The position numbers were made by a program, and so were the translations under genes. Below the pieces are notes generated by a model. The model was not told the DNA's origin. It saw only the letters and a list, made by a program, of their open reading frames with translations, and made no database searches. DNA of 64,000 nt, from positions 1 through 64,000 of the forward strand of contig NZ_JAPPUW010000022.1 of assembly GCF_026712205.1 (NCBI RefSeq), written 5' to 3'. Shown here one piece after another: positions 32,599-41,672 of the stretch (the stretch's first letter is position 1; each line of letters begins with the position of its first letter). This DNA comes from Pelomonas aquatica (GTDB taxonomy: Bacteria; Pseudomonadota; Gammaproteobacteria; Burkholderiales; Burkholderiaceae_C).

Positions 32599-33027
32599 AT
32601 GAACCCCGAAGCCACGGTACGCCAATTCATCAGCGCCTTCAGCAAGAGCTGGCCCCAGGACTTCGACGCCGCGCTCGCCCCGCTGGCCGAGGACGCCAGC
32701 TACCAGATCGTGACGCCCACGGTCGAGCCGATCCGCGGCCGCGCCGCGATCAAGGCCGCACTGCTGGGCATGAAGGAACGGGTGACCGACCAGAAGCATG
32801 TGATGAAGGCCGTCGCGGCCGACGGCAACACCGTGTTCACCGAGCGCGTGGACTCCTCGCTGCGCAACGGCCACTGGGTGGAGATCCCGCTAGTGGCCGT
32901 CTTCGAACTCAACGACCGCGGCCAGATCCAGTCCTGGCGCGAATACCTCGACCTCGCATGCGTCGCTCAGAAGCACGGCATGAGCTCTGACGCGCTGCTC
33001 AACTCCCTGAAAGCACTGACATCATGA
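32599..33027 (+). CDS. Limonene-1,2-epoxide hydrolase-like protein
   Basis: A 142-residue protein of the limonene epoxide hydrolase/SnoaL group. The segment VFTERVDSS holds R83-x-D85, and WREYLD holds E115. In Rhodococcus limonene epoxide hydrolase the catalytic set is Arg-x-Asp with a later Asp in WRDYFD; here the later acid is Glu. The length and order fit that family. It could hydrate an epoxide formed by the P450 or another oxygenase. It lies about 100 bases after the GST gene, with a short ribosome-binding-like CCAGGTC, and is coupled by ATGA to the next gene. The substrate is unknown. Confidence 0.75.
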   Translation: MNPEATVRQFISAFSKSWPQDFDAALAPLAEDASYQIVTPTVEPIRGRAAIKAALLGMKERVTDQKHVMKAVAADGNTVFTERVDSSLRNGHWVEIPLVAVFELNDRGQIQSWREYLDLACVAQKHGMSSDALLNSLKALTS

Positions 33028-34058
33028 AAACCTTTCCCCGCGTGCCCGAACGCGGCGACTTCGCCTTCCAGATGCTCGTCGCCCCGCACCGCAGCAGCGG
33101 CGCCGCCATGCACGACCTGCGCGGCTTCTTCGGCCTGCACTTGAGCAAGACCATGCCCTTCGGCACCGTGCGCGACGACGAGGGCCACATGTACACGGTG
33201 GTGCGCGCGGTCAACTCGCCCACCGGCACGCCCAACAACACCCGCTTCATCTACCAGAGCACCCGTGTAGACGGCCAGACCCTGCGGATGGACAAGCCGA
33301 AGATGCTGGCCACCGCGCAGACGCTGATGCCCACCCGCACCCTGGTGGAGGGCGACACTGCCCGCTGGACCAGCCTGCCGGAAGAAGCCGGCACGCCCTG
33401 GAAGCTGGACGCCTCCGGCGAGCACATGCACTGGGTCGAGGAAGGACTGATGGACCTGCAAGGCCGCAACATCGGCCCCGGCATGCAGTGGCTGCTGCCC
33501 GGGGTGGACTGGGGCACCTTCTACATCTCGCAGCTCTATGACGTGGCCGGCACGGTCGAGGGCCGCGCGGTCAAGGGCATCGTGGCGGTCGAGCAGTCGT
33601 ACATGGCCGAGGGCGGCCAGGTGCATGCCAAGAAGTGCCTGATCGTCAACAACAAGAAGCATGTGATCTGGTGCGCCTTCGCCACCGTCTACACCGACGG
33701 CACGATCGACGCCGGCACCTTCCTGGTCGGCCACGAGAACCTCGGCTTCGCCTTCCTCTGCAACGAGAAGAGCGAGGTGCGCACCACCACCGACATCGAG
33801 GCCACCGTCATCCGCAAGGACGGCGATCCCTTCATCGACAAGGTGCTGCTGACCGTCGAGGGCAAGGACCAGTGGGAATTCATCCCGGACGCCAAGGGCC
33901 GCATGGTCGACTTCCTCGGCGGCCATGTGCCCACCGCGCAGCAGGAAGGTCGCTGGCAGCGCGTCGGCGACACCCGCGTGCCTGACCGCTGGTTCGCCTG
34001 GGGCGAAGGCGACCGCCGCAACGGCACGGCCCGCAACGTTCTCGGCACGGAGGAATGA
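33024..34058 (+). CDS. Uncharacterised 344-residue protein, paralogue of 51463
   Basis: A 344-residue protein of unknown function. It is rich in predicted strands and contains GTFYISQLYDVAGTVEGRAVKGIVAVEQSY, KKCLIVNNKKHVIWCAFATVY and a Trp-rich C-terminus (WQRVGDTRVPDRWFAWGEGDRRNGTARNV). It shares these blocks throughout its length with the product at 51463. A lipocalin-like double barrel of the AttH/CrtC kind is a guess from the strand pattern only. No signal peptide or membrane helix, so probably cytoplasmic. It is coupled by ATGA on both sides (epoxide-hydrolase-like protein, SDR). The paralogue sits with an FAH hydrolase and an SDR, so a shared enzymatic or binding role is likely. Confidence 0.75.
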   Translation: MKTFPRVPERGDFAFQMLVAPHRSSGAAMHDLRGFFGLHLSKTMPFGTVRDDEGHMYTVVRAVNSPTGTPNNTRFIYQSTRVDGQTLRMDKPKMLATAQTLMPTRTLVEGDTARWTSLPEEAGTPWKLDASGEHMHWVEEGLMDLQGRNIGPGMQWLLPGVDWGTFYISQLYDVAGTVEGRAVKGIVAVEQSYMAEGGQVHAKKCLIVNNKKHVIWCAFATVYTDGTIDAGTFLVGHENLGFAFLCNEKSEVRTTTDIEATVIRKDGDPFIDKVLLTVEGKDQWEFIPDAKGRMVDFLGGHVPTAQQEGRWQRVGDTRVPDRWFAWGEGDRRNGTARNVLGTEE

Positions 34059-34867
34059 TGAGCCCCCACCTGGGCCGCTTCGACGGCCAGGTGGCGATCG
34101 TCACCGGCGGCGCCTCGGGCATCGGCGAGGCGACCTGCCGCCGGCTCGTCGCTGAGGGCGCGACGGTGGTCATCGCCGACATCGATGGCGAACGGGCAGC
34201 GTCGGTGGCCGCGGAACTGGGCCGTGCTGCCAGCGCCGTGCAATTCGACGCTGCCGACGTGACATCGATCGAAAGCCTGGTGCTGTGCACCATCGAGCGC
34301 TTCGGCCACCTGGACGTGCTGCACAACAACGCCGCCCTCACCTCGCCGGCGCTGCACGCCAAGGACACGAACGCCATCGACATCGGCTTCGACACCTGGG
34401 ACCTGATCTTCGCGGCCAATGTGCGCGGCTACCTCGCCGGCTGCAAATACGCGCTGCCGACGATGATCCGGCAGGGCTCGGGCGCCATCGTCAACACGGC
34501 CTCCACCGGCGCCTTCTCCGGCGACATCACGCGCATGGCTTACACGGTGTCCAAGGCAGCCATCATCGGCCTGACCCGCCAGATCGCCACGCACCACGGC
34601 AAGCAGGGCATCCGCTGCAATGCGGTGGCGCCGGGCCTGGTCATGTCGCCCGGTGCGCGCGCCGCGGTGCCGGACGTCATCCAGGTCATGCAACGGCATC
34701 TGCTGACGCCGGAGATCGGCGAGCCGGACGACCTGGCCGCCCTGGTCTGCTTCCTCGCCTCAGAGGAGGCGCGCTACATCAACGGCCAGACCTATATCGC
34801 CGACGGCGGCATGCTGGCCCACAACCCGGCGATGGCCGACCTTGTCGACCTGGCAGCCCACCGATGA
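34055..34867 (+). CDS. SDR-family oxidoreductase
   Basis: A classical SDR of 270 residues: VAIVTGGASGIGEATCRRL, LHNNAALTSPA, active-site STGAFSG...YTVSKAAIIGLTRQIA with intact YxxxK, and YINGQTYIADGG at the end. The ATG overlaps the previous stop, and a second ATG follows at once. The intact catalytic set implies a real NAD(P)-dependent alcohol/ketone step. It closely resembles the minus-strand SDR at 60431 in motifs (FFxxE-type tail HNPAM/HSPAM after DGG), which suggests a shared substrate class. Its stop overlaps the MFS start. Confidence 0.9.
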   Translation: MMSPHLGRFDGQVAIVTGGASGIGEATCRRLVAEGATVVIADIDGERAASVAAELGRAASAVQFDAADVTSIESLVLCTIERFGHLDVLHNNAALTSPALHAKDTNAIDIGFDTWDLIFAANVRGYLAGCKYALPTMIRQGSGAIVNTASTGAFSGDITRMAYTVSKAAIIGLTRQIATHHGKQGIRCNAVAPGLVMSPGARAAVPDVIQVMQRHLLTPEIGEPDDLAALVCFLASEEARYINGQTYIADGGMLAHNPAMADLVDLAAHR

Positions 34868-36108
34868 ACACCAGCGAATTCGCCCGCGGCTGGCGCATCC
34901 TGCTGCTGGCCCTGGCCGGCGCCGCCACGACAGCCAGCGTGACCCTGCTCTACAGCCTCGGCACGCTGGTGCTGCCGCTGCAGAAGGCCTTCGGCTGGAG
35001 CCGGCCCGACCTGCAGATCGCCATCAGCTTCATGTCGGGCGGCGTCGTTGTCGCCAGCCAGTTGGCCGGCTGGGCCAACCTGCGCTGGGGGCTGCGACGC
35101 ATGGCGCTGATCTCGCTGGCAGCGCTGGCCCTGACCCTGTTCGCAATCACGCTGATCCCGAGCGCGATCGGCTGGCTCTACCTGCTCTACTTCCTGGCGC
35201 CGATCACCGGCACCGGCATCACCTTCGTGACCTGGACGCAACTGGTCAGCCAGTGGTTTGATCGCCGCCGCGGGCTGGCGCTGGCGCTGGTGCTCTGTGG
35301 CTCGGGCCTGTCTGCTGCCATCCTGCCGCCGCTGTTGGGCTGGGCCATCGAGCGCTGGGACTGGCGCGCGGCCTTCATCGTGCTTGGCGGCTTGCCGCTG
35401 GTGCTGACCTGGCCGCTGGCCCTGCTGTGGTTCAGGGCCAGCCCGGACGCCGGTGCCACGCCGCAGAAGGCGGCCGCTGCCGGGCAACCCTGCGTGGCAG
35501 GACCCTCCGACTTCCGCACCGCCGTGCGCTCGCGCCGCTTCTGGACGCTCAACGTTGCGCTGACGCTGGTCGTCTCGGCCATCGTCGGCATGGTGACCAA
35601 CACCGTACCGCTGCTGCGCGACATCGGGCTCAGCGCCACCGAGGCCGGCAGCGTCTTCGGCAGTTTCGGCATCGCGTTGATTGCTGGCCGGGTCATCGCC
35701 GGCTGGCTGATCGACCGCGTCTGGGCGCCCGGCGTGGCGGCCGTGGCGCTGGCCATGCCGGCCATCGGCTGCCTGATGCTGTCAAGCGCGGGCCCCGCCT
35801 CGCCGTCCTGGCTGCTGGTGCTGGCGGTGTGCCTGGTCGGCGTCGGCACCGGCGCCGAGTTCGACATGTCGGCCTACCTGGTCTCCCGCTACTTCGGGCT
35901 GGAGCACTACGGGCGACTGTTTGGGATCCACCTGGGCCTGATTACCGCCGGCAGCATGCTCGCGCCCTTGATGTATGCGGCCATGTACCAGGCCAGCGGC
36001 GGCTACGGCCCCTTGCTCGCCTACAGCACGACCTGCTGCGTGATCGGACCGGCGCTGCTGCTGACGCTGGGACGGATGCCGCGGGTAGGAAACCTGAAGC
36101 TGGCCTGA
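34864..36108 (+). CDS. MFS transporter (second of three paralogues)
   Basis: A 414-residue major facilitator permease with about 12 membrane helices, paralogous to the proteins at 27594 and 56953. Shared blocks are FARGWRILLLALAG, FVTWTQLVSQWFDRRRGLALALVLCGSGL and GTGAEFDMSAYLVSRYFGLEHYGRLFGIHLGL. It is the last gene of the long 24071 operon, coupled by ATGA to the SDR. Two permeases in one operon suggest uptake of the substrate and of a related acid, or import plus export. The next gene converges on it from the other strand. Confidence 0.92.
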   Translation: MNTSEFARGWRILLLALAGAATTASVTLLYSLGTLVLPLQKAFGWSRPDLQIAISFMSGGVVVASQLAGWANLRWGLRRMALISLAALALTLFAITLIPSAIGWLYLLYFLAPITGTGITFVTWTQLVSQWFDRRRGLALALVLCGSGLSAAILPPLLGWAIERWDWRAAFIVLGGLPLVLTWPLALLWFRASPDAGATPQKAAAAGQPCVAGPSDFRTAVRSRRFWTLNVALTLVVSAIVGMVTNTVPLLRDIGLSATEAGSVFGSFGIALIAGRVIAGWLIDRVWAPGVAAVALAMPAIGCLMLSSAGPASPSWLLVLAVCLVGVGTGAEFDMSAYLVSRYFGLEHYGRLFGIHLGLITAGSMLAPLMYAAMYQASGGYGPLLAYSTTCCVIGPALLLTLGRMPRVGNLKLA

Positions 36109-36181
36109 AGGACCCTGACACCAAGATGCGCCGGCCACCGAAGACCTTGTTCGGCGCCAGGCTCTGCATCAGCGACTCAGT

Positions 36182-37384
36182 TCAGTGGTCTGCATGACTC
36201 TCGCTCCCATTGCGGGCCTGCCAGGTTCCCAGCGCCAGTGCGCAGGCCATCAGGCCCAGCAGCGTGCTGGCCCCGAGCGCCGCGCCCGCCGCCCCGAAGA
36301 CAAGCGGCATCGTGGTCATCGAGAGGTGCACGCTCATGGCCCGCAAGGCCAGCGCCTCGCCCTGGCGACCTGGCGGCGCCACCTCGTGCACGCTGGCCAG
36401 GATCGCCGGCTGGATGGCGCCCAGCGCCAGCCCCAGCACCGAGGCTCCCAGGCCCATCGCCCACACCGCGCCCAGGGACGGGAACACCAGCAACACCGCA
36501 CCCGCTAGGCCAAGCGCGCCCACCATCATCAGCCGGCGCGACAGCCGCTCGGCCACCAGCGGGATCAGCAGCCGCACCGCCATGGAAGCCACCGCATAGG
36601 CCGCCAGCACGCTGCCGATCGAAGCCGCGCTGAAGCCCCGCGCATGCCCGAGGATGGGCAGCGCGAAGCCGAACACATCCCAGCTCGTCGACACCAGCCA
36701 GTTGATGAACAGCAGCCGCCGGAAGGCGGGCGAGCCCAGCATCTGCCAGGCCGGGGGCGGCGCAGTCGCCGCCGGGGCGGCGCGGGCGATCAACTCCCGC
36801 GGCACGCCGCCGGCGATCAGCAGGGTCGCGGCGGGCAGCAGTGCCAGGGCCAAGAAGGCGGCGCGAAAGCCGTAGTGGTCGATCAGCACTCCCGCCAGCA
36901 GCGGCCCCACCAGATTGGCCACCGAGGGCGCGAGTGCCACGCGGGAAAAGATGCTGATCCGCTCTGCAGTGCTGCGTGCCATGCGGCTGGCCGTGCGCTG
37001 CACCGCGATCATGCCGAAGCCCGAGCCCGCGCCGCACAGCGCGGCCGTGGCGCAGAGCGCCAGCACATGACCGCTCAGCGCGCCGCACAGGGCGCCCAGC
37101 AGCGAGAGCGTGGCCGCGACGCGCACCGGCCGATGGAAGCCGAAGCGGTCGGCCATGCGCCCCGCCGGAATGGCGAACACGGCCGGCACCAAGGCGAAGA
37201 AGGCCAGCAGCACGCCGACGGCGAAGGCGCCTTGCCCCTGCTGAAGCGCCTGCAAGGGCGCGGCCAGGCGCGCGCCCTGCGTGCAGGCGTGCAGGCCGAC
37301 CTGGCAACTCACCAGGGCGAGCAGTCCCATGGCCTGGCCTTGCGCGGCGGGGACGGGTGTCACCCGGGCTTGCGGTTCACTCAT
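36182..37384 (-). CDS. MFS transporter, drug-efflux-like
   Basis: A 400-residue major facilitator permease with about 12 predicted helices, not closely related to the three MFS paralogues of this cluster. The helix 2-3 loop reads GRMADRFGFHRPVRV, the classic MFS motif A, and RMARSTAERISIFSR lies in the middle. It looks like the YfcJ/efflux branch. Last gene of the minus-strand operon from 43603, separated by one base from the DMT transporter stop. Possible role: export of a toxic intermediate. The substrate is unknown. Confidence 0.88.
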   Translation of the reverse strand: MSEPQARVTPVPAAQGQAMGLLALVSCQVGLHACTQGARLAAPLQALQQGQGAFAVGVLLAFFALVPAVFAIPAGRMADRFGFHRPVRVAATLSLLGALCGALSGHVLALCATAALCGAGSGFGMIAVQRTASRMARSTAERISIFSRVALAPSVANLVGPLLAGVLIDHYGFRAAFLALALLPAATLLIAGGVPRELIARAAPAATAPPPAWQMLGSPAFRRLLFINWLVSTSWDVFGFALPILGHARGFSAASIGSVLAAYAVASMAVRLLIPLVAERLSRRLMMVGALGLAGAVLLVFPSLGAVWAMGLGASVLGLALGAIQPAILASVHEVAPPGRQGEALALRAMSVHLSMTTMPLVFGAAGAALGASTLLGLMACALALGTWQARNGSESHADH

Positions 37385-37385
37385 T

Positions 37386-38294
37386 TCAAGCCTCTTGCAA
37401 TTCGGCCGAGGTCGACAGGGGCCGGGCCGGCCACAGCACCAGCACGATCGCCCCGAGGATCAGCGCGATGGCCGCGCCGTCCTGCCAATGCAGGGTCTCG
37501 CCCAGCAGCGCCGCGCCGGACAGCAGCCCGATCACCGGGATCATGCAGATGCTGACGCTCGACGCCACCGGCGGCAGCGATCGCGCCAGGCTGAACCAGG
37601 CTGGCTGGCAGAAGCCGAAGATCAACGCGGCGTTGTAGGCGATGGCGCCAAACACCCGGGGGTCAGGAATTGCCCAGCGGGCGGACTCGGTCGCGGAACT
37701 CCAGCCGCAGGCGACGGCGGTCGTGATGACGGTCATCCAGAAGGCGATCGCCAGCGTCGGCGCCTGCACCTGCGTGCGTCGCAACTGCTGCGTGCCCAGC
37801 GCCCAGATCGCGGTGCCGAACAGCAGCACCGCGGCCGACACCGGCGCGCCCCTCATCCGTGCGAACTCGTGCCACAGCAGCAGCACCACGCCCACCCCGG
37901 CCGCCAGGATGCCCAGCGCTTGCCGCCCGCGCACCCGCTCGCCATAGAACCCCAGGCCCCACAGCGCCGAGAACACCGGCATCGTGTAGCCCAGGATCGC
38001 CGCCCGGCCCGAGGGCAGGCCCGGCAGCGCGAGCATCAGGCAGACATGCCAGACCACCATGTTCGTCAGGGCCAGCAGGGCCACGGCCGCCCAGTCCTGC
38101 CGCGCGATGCGGAACGGCACCTTGAAGAAGCGCAGCGCCAGCGCCAGGCACGGCAGGCCGGCCAGCATCGACAGCGCGCGAAAGGTCATCGGCGGGTAGG
38201 CGTTGACGGCGCTCTTCATCACCGGCCAGTTCAAGCCCCAGACGAGCGTGAGCAGCACCAGCGGGATGGCCTGCGAGCGGGTCAGCCGGGTCAT
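37386..38294 (-). CDS. EamA/DMT-family membrane transporter
   Basis: A 302-residue drug/metabolite transporter with ten predicted helices and two EamA repeats: TLVWGLNWPVMKSAVNAYPPMTFRALSMLAG in the first, and ALLFGTAIWALGTQQLRRTQ then SVSICMIPVIGLLSGAALLGETLHWQDGAAIALILGAIVL in the second. I chose the ATG at 38294; a longer frame to 38348 or 38414 adds a non-membrane stretch. It lies between the MFS gene and glutathione peroxidase gene on the minus strand and is probably the seventh gene of that operon, after a 174-base gap. Substrate unknown. Confidence 0.88.
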   Translation of the reverse strand: MTRLTRSQAIPLVLLTLVWGLNWPVMKSAVNAYPPMTFRALSMLAGLPCLALALRFFKVPFRIARQDWAAVALLALTNMVVWHVCLMLALPGLPSGRAAILGYTMPVFSALWGLGFYGERVRGRQALGILAAGVGVVLLLWHEFARMRGAPVSAAVLLFGTAIWALGTQQLRRTQVQAPTLAIAFWMTVITTAVACGWSSATESARWAIPDPRVFGAIAYNAALIFGFCQPAWFSLARSLPPVASSVSICMIPVIGLLSGAALLGETLHWQDGAAIALILGAIVLVLWPARPLSTSAELQEA

Positions 38295-38468
38295 GGAATC
38301 ATCAGCCCGCCGTCCCCCGTCGCGGGCTGCGAGTTCGTCGGCGCTCATGCGCTGCCGGTGGGGCTCGTACACCGGCCTCGCACAGATGCAAGCCCGCGCT
38401 GCAGCCGGCCACATCGCTGGTCACTTCGATGACGCAGGCCGGCGAGGACGGCGCCATCGTTCATCGCT

Positions 38469-39020
38469 TCAACCCAGCGCCTGCTCGATGGTCGCCAGCA
38501 GCGCGGGATGCTCCGCCGTCACGTCCGGCGCAAAGCGCGCCAGCACCCGCCCGTCGCGGCCCACCAGGAACTTCTCGAAGTTCCAGGTCACGTCGGTCTC
38601 GCGCTTGGGCAGTAGGCCGTGCTGGGCCAGCGTCTTGTGCAGCTTGTCGTCGCCGGAGCCGTGGGCCTGCGGCTGTGCGGCGATCAGCGCCTGGTACAGC
38701 GGATGGCGCGGCTCGCTGTTGATCTGCACCTTGGCGAACAGCGGAAAGTGCACGTCGTAGCTGGTGTCGCAGAAGCTCTGGATCTCGGCCTCGGTGCCCG
38801 GCTCCTGGCCAGCGAAGTCGTTGCAGGGGAAGCCCAGCACCTGAAGGCCGCGTTCGCGCTGTTGCCGGTACAGGGCTTCCAGGCCGGTGTACTGCGGCGT
38901 CAGCCCGCACTTGGACGCGACGTTGACGATCAGCAAGACCTGGCCCTTGTAGGCCGCCAGCGTGGCGGGAGTGCCGTCGATCCGGGTCAGCGGGATGTCG
39001 TACAGGAATGTCTCGCTCAT
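38469..39020 (-). CDS. Glutathione peroxidase (Cys type)
   Basis: A 183-residue thioredoxin-fold peroxidase: NVASKCGLTPQY with peroxidatic C38, GFPCNDFAGQEPG with Q72 and the second Cys, and VTWNFEKFLV with W146. These give the usual Cys-Gln-Trp active site of non-selenium bacterial glutathione or thioredoxin peroxidases. It should reduce hydroperoxides, which oxygenase-rich pathways may leak. The start at 39020 overlaps the stop of the upstream gene (ATGA) and lies behind GAGGCAGG. It is probably part of the operon rather than a general stress gene; this is inferred from the overlap. Confidence 0.93.
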   Translation of the reverse strand: MSETFLYDIPLTRIDGTPATLAAYKGQVLLIVNVASKCGLTPQYTGLEALYRQQRERGLQVLGFPCNDFAGQEPGTEAEIQSFCDTSYDVHFPLFAKVQINSEPRHPLYQALIAAQPQAHGSGDDKLHKTLAQHGLLPKRETDVTWNFEKFLVGRDGRVLARFAPDVTAEHPALLATIEQALG

Positions 39021-39556
39021 GTCGTGCCTGCCTCCTCGTAAGCCTGTTGGACGTAGGTCATGCGGCCGCCGGCCAGCATCAGTGCGCAGAACAGATTCAG
39101 CTCGACGACCTCGGGCACGCTGAACCATCGTGCGAGTTCGGCGTAGACGGTGTCATCGATGGCCGTGTAGTCGTCGGCGAACAACTGCGCATAGCGCAGG
39201 GCCGCGCGCTCGGGTGGGCTGAAGCGGTCGCTGTCGGGCGCGAGGCAGGCCAGGTCGGCAAGGTTCGCCAGATCGGCTTCGGTGACCGTGTCGCTCTTGC
39301 GGGCCAGCCGGCAGGCCTGGCAGTTGGTAATCGAGGCGATCTTGAGCCGCACCAGTTCCCGCAGTCGCGCGCCCAGCAGGCCGTGCGTATGTAGCTGCTC
39401 CAGCGCCTGCAGCCAGGCGGCGGCCACTTCGGGCCGGTGGGCCCAGACCTGGACGGGCGCCGTGGTGCTCAGCATGCCGCTGCTGCGCCCGCGCTCCGTC
39501 ACCGCTCGCAGCCCCGGCGGGAACTCGCTCAGCGGCACGAGGGGCAGACGCGGCAT
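39017..39556 (-). CDS. Carboxymuconolactone decarboxylase/AhpD-family protein
   Basis: A 179-residue helical protein of the AhpD/CMD fold. The core reads LRELVRLKIASITNCQACRLARKSDTVTEADL, with a CxxC at the usual place; the His expected a few residues later in AhpD is not evident. The second half has PERAALRYAQLFADDYTAIDD and VVELNLFCALMLAGGRMTYVQQA. Such proteins act as peroxidase partners or lactone decarboxylases. Directly upstream of, and coupled to, a glutathione peroxidase gene, so a redox role is the simpler guess. The ATG at 39556 is used; a GTG directly precedes it. Confidence 0.85.
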   Translation of the reverse strand: MPRLPLVPLSEFPPGLRAVTERGRSSGMLSTTAPVQVWAHRPEVAAAWLQALEQLHTHGLLGARLRELVRLKIASITNCQACRLARKSDTVTEADLANLADLACLAPDSDRFSPPERAALRYAQLFADDYTAIDDTVYAELARWFSVPEVVELNLFCALMLAGGRMTYVQQAYEEAGTT

Positions 39557-39571
39557 CACGGGGCTCCGGCC

Positions 39572-40738
39572 TCAGAGGCGTTCAATGATCGTCGCCGTAC
39601 CCATGCCGCCGGCGCAGCAGATGGCTTGCAGCCCGTAGCGGGCGCCGCGGCGCTCCATCTCGTGCAGCATCGAGACCATGATCCTTGCGCCGCTCGCCCC
39701 GAGCGGGTGGCCCAGCGCGATCGCACCGCCGTTGACGTTCAGCTTCTCGTGCGACACGCCCAGCTCGCGCATCCAGACGATCGGCACCGGGGCGAAGGCC
39801 TCATTGACCTCGAACAGGTCAATGTCCTTGATGGTCAGGCCGGCCTGCGCCAGCACGCGCCGGGTGGCGGCAATGGGGCCGGTCAGCATGAGAGTCGGGT
39901 CGGAGCCCACGGTCGTGAAGGCTCGCACCCGCGCCCGCGGCTTGAGCTTGAACTGAGCGACCGTCTCGGCGGAGGCCAGCAGCAGCGCGGCGGCGCCGTC
40001 GGAGATCTGCGAGGCATTGCCGGCCGTGATGCGGCCGTCGGCGCGGAAGCTGGTCTTCAGCGTAGCCAGCTTTTCCGCCGCCGTGCCGGGGCGGATCGTC
40101 TCGTCGGCGGCGAACACCGGCGCCTCGCCTTCCAGCCCCTTCTCGCGCAAGGCCATCACCGGCACCGGCGTGATCTCCTTCTGGAACCAGCCTGCCGCTG
40201 CCGCTGCGGCGGCGCGGCGATGGCTCTCCACCGCAAAGGCGTCCAGTTCGCTGCGGCTCAGCTTCCACTTGTCGACCAGGCGTTCGGCGGCCTCACCCTG
40301 GCCGGTCAGCTCGTACTTGTCGCTGGCCATCCAGCCGAAGGCCTCGCCGTGCAGGTCGCGGTTGCTGCCCATGGGCACGCGGCTCATGTTCTCGGCGCCA
40401 CCGGCGACAACGATGCGGGCCGAGCCCGCATGGATCAGCCCCGCCGCCACGTGGACAGCCGCCTCGCCGGAGCCGCACTTGCGGTCGATGGTGAGGCCCG
40501 GGATCGTCTCGGGCCAGCCGGCGCCGAGCAGCGAGGTGCGCGCGATATTGGCGGACTGCTCGCCGATCTGCGTGACGCAGCCGAAGATCACGTCATCGAC
40601 AACATCTGCCGGCAAGCCGGCACGCTTGACGAGTTCGGCGATGACGTGGGCGCCCAGATGGTCCGCGCGCACCCCGGCGAGGCTGCCGCGGAACTTGCCA
40701 ACCGGGGTGCGGATGGCTTCGATGATGTACGCGCTCAT
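39572..40738 (-). CDS. Acetyl-CoA acetyltransferase (thiolase)
   Basis: A 388-residue thiolase with all catalytic residues: nucleophile C88 (TIDRKCGSGE), H344 (NGGAIALGHPLGASGAR) and C375 (CCAGGMG). It should cleave a 3-ketoacyl-CoA with CoA, the last beta-oxidation step. It lies 9 bases downstream of the 3-hydroxyacyl-CoA dehydrogenase gene on the minus strand, so the two act in series. Substrate range unknown; the neighbouring FAH and amidohydrolase genes suggest that products of ring cleavage reach this pair. Confidence 0.95.
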   Translation of the reverse strand: MSAYIIEAIRTPVGKFRGSLAGVRADHLGAHVIAELVKRAGLPADVVDDVIFGCVTQIGEQSANIARTSLLGAGWPETIPGLTIDRKCGSGEAAVHVAAGLIHAGSARIVVAGGAENMSRVPMGSNRDLHGEAFGWMASDKYELTGQGEAAERLVDKWKLSRSELDAFAVESHRRAAAAAAAGWFQKEITPVPVMALREKGLEGEAPVFAADETIRPGTAAEKLATLKTSFRADGRITAGNASQISDGAAALLLASAETVAQFKLKPRARVRAFTTVGSDPTLMLTGPIAATRRVLAQAGLTIKDIDLFEVNEAFAPVPIVWMRELGVSHEKLNVNGGAIALGHPLGASGARIMVSMLHEMERRGARYGLQAICCAGGMGTATIIERL

Positions 40739-40747
40739 TGGGGGACC

Positions 40748-41650
40748 TCAGAGTGCGCTGGCCTTGAGGCCCGAGGCCGGCACGCGCTGGCCGCCCTCGT
40801 ACTTGTAGACGCCGTGGCCGGTCTTGCGGCCCAGGCGGCCGGCGGCCACCATCTTGATGATCAACGGGCAGGGGCGGAACTTGTCGCCCAGCATCGCGTG
40901 CAGGTAGCGCAGCACCGACAGGCGCGTGTCCCAGCCGGTCAGGTCGCCCAGCTCGAGCGGGCCCATCGGATGGTTGAAGCCCAGGCGCAGCGCGGTGTCG
41001 ATGTCCTCGGCGGTGGCCGTGCCTTCCTGCAGCATCCACATCGCCTCGTTGCCGAGCAGCGCAGACATGCGGCTGGTGGTCAGACCCGGCGATTCGTTGA
41101 CGACGATGCTGGTCTTGCCGATGGCGTCGGACCAGTCACGGGCCCGGGCGACGGTCTCGTCGTCGGTGGCCAGGCCGCGCACCAGTTCCACCAGCTTCAT
41201 CTTGTGGACCGGGTTGAAGAAGTGCATGCCGACGACGCGCTCCGGCGACGCCACCGCGGTGGCGATCTCGGTGACGCTCAGCGCCGAGGTGTTGGTGGCG
41301 ATGACGGCGTTGGCGGCCAGCACCGGCGCAGCAGCGGTGATGACTGCCTTCTTGATGTCCAGCTTCTCGGAGACGGTCTCCACCAGCAACGCGGCGCCGC
41401 CGGCGGCAGACACCAGATCGGCGGAGATCGTCAGCCGCGCCTTCGCCGCCGCGGCGGCGTCGGGCTGCACCTTGCCGAGCTTGACGCCGTCGTCCAGGAT
41501 CTTCTCGATCTGCTGGCGGGACTTGTCGAGCGCGTCGCCATTGGTGTCGACCAGCACGGTGGTGAAGCCGGAGCTGGCGAAGGCGTGGGCGATACCGGTG
41601 CCCATCAGGCCGGCGCCAACGACGATGATCTTGTCTGTGAGGTCTGCCAT
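40748..41650 (-). CDS. 3-hydroxyacyl-CoA dehydrogenase
   Basis: A 300-residue two-domain enzyme: NAD-binding IIVVGAGLMGTGIAHAFASSGFTTVLVD at the N-terminus, NTSALSVTEIA, and the catalytic block GMHFFNPVHKMKLVELVRG with the active His. The C-terminal helical domain has DTALRLGFNHPMGPLELGDLTGWDT. Length and motifs are those of short-chain (PaaH/Hbd-like) enzymes. The start at 41650 (MADLTDK) is chosen because the longer frame to 41722 reads through the intergenic DNA. It oxidises the 3-hydroxyacyl-CoA that the thiolase next door then cleaves. Confidence 0.95.
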   Translation of the reverse strand: MADLTDKIIVVGAGLMGTGIAHAFASSGFTTVLVDTNGDALDKSRQQIEKILDDGVKLGKVQPDAAAAAKARLTISADLVSAAGGAALLVETVSEKLDIKKAVITAAAPVLAANAVIATNTSALSVTEIATAVASPERVVGMHFFNPVHKMKLVELVRGLATDDETVARARDWSDAIGKTSIVVNESPGLTTSRMSALLGNEAMWMLQEGTATAEDIDTALRLGFNHPMGPLELGDLTGWDTRLSVLRYLHAMLGDKFRPCPLIIKMVAAGRLGRKTGHGVYKYEGGQRVPASGLKASAL

Positions 41651-41672
41651 GGTCCTGGCCTCTCTGGTTGTC

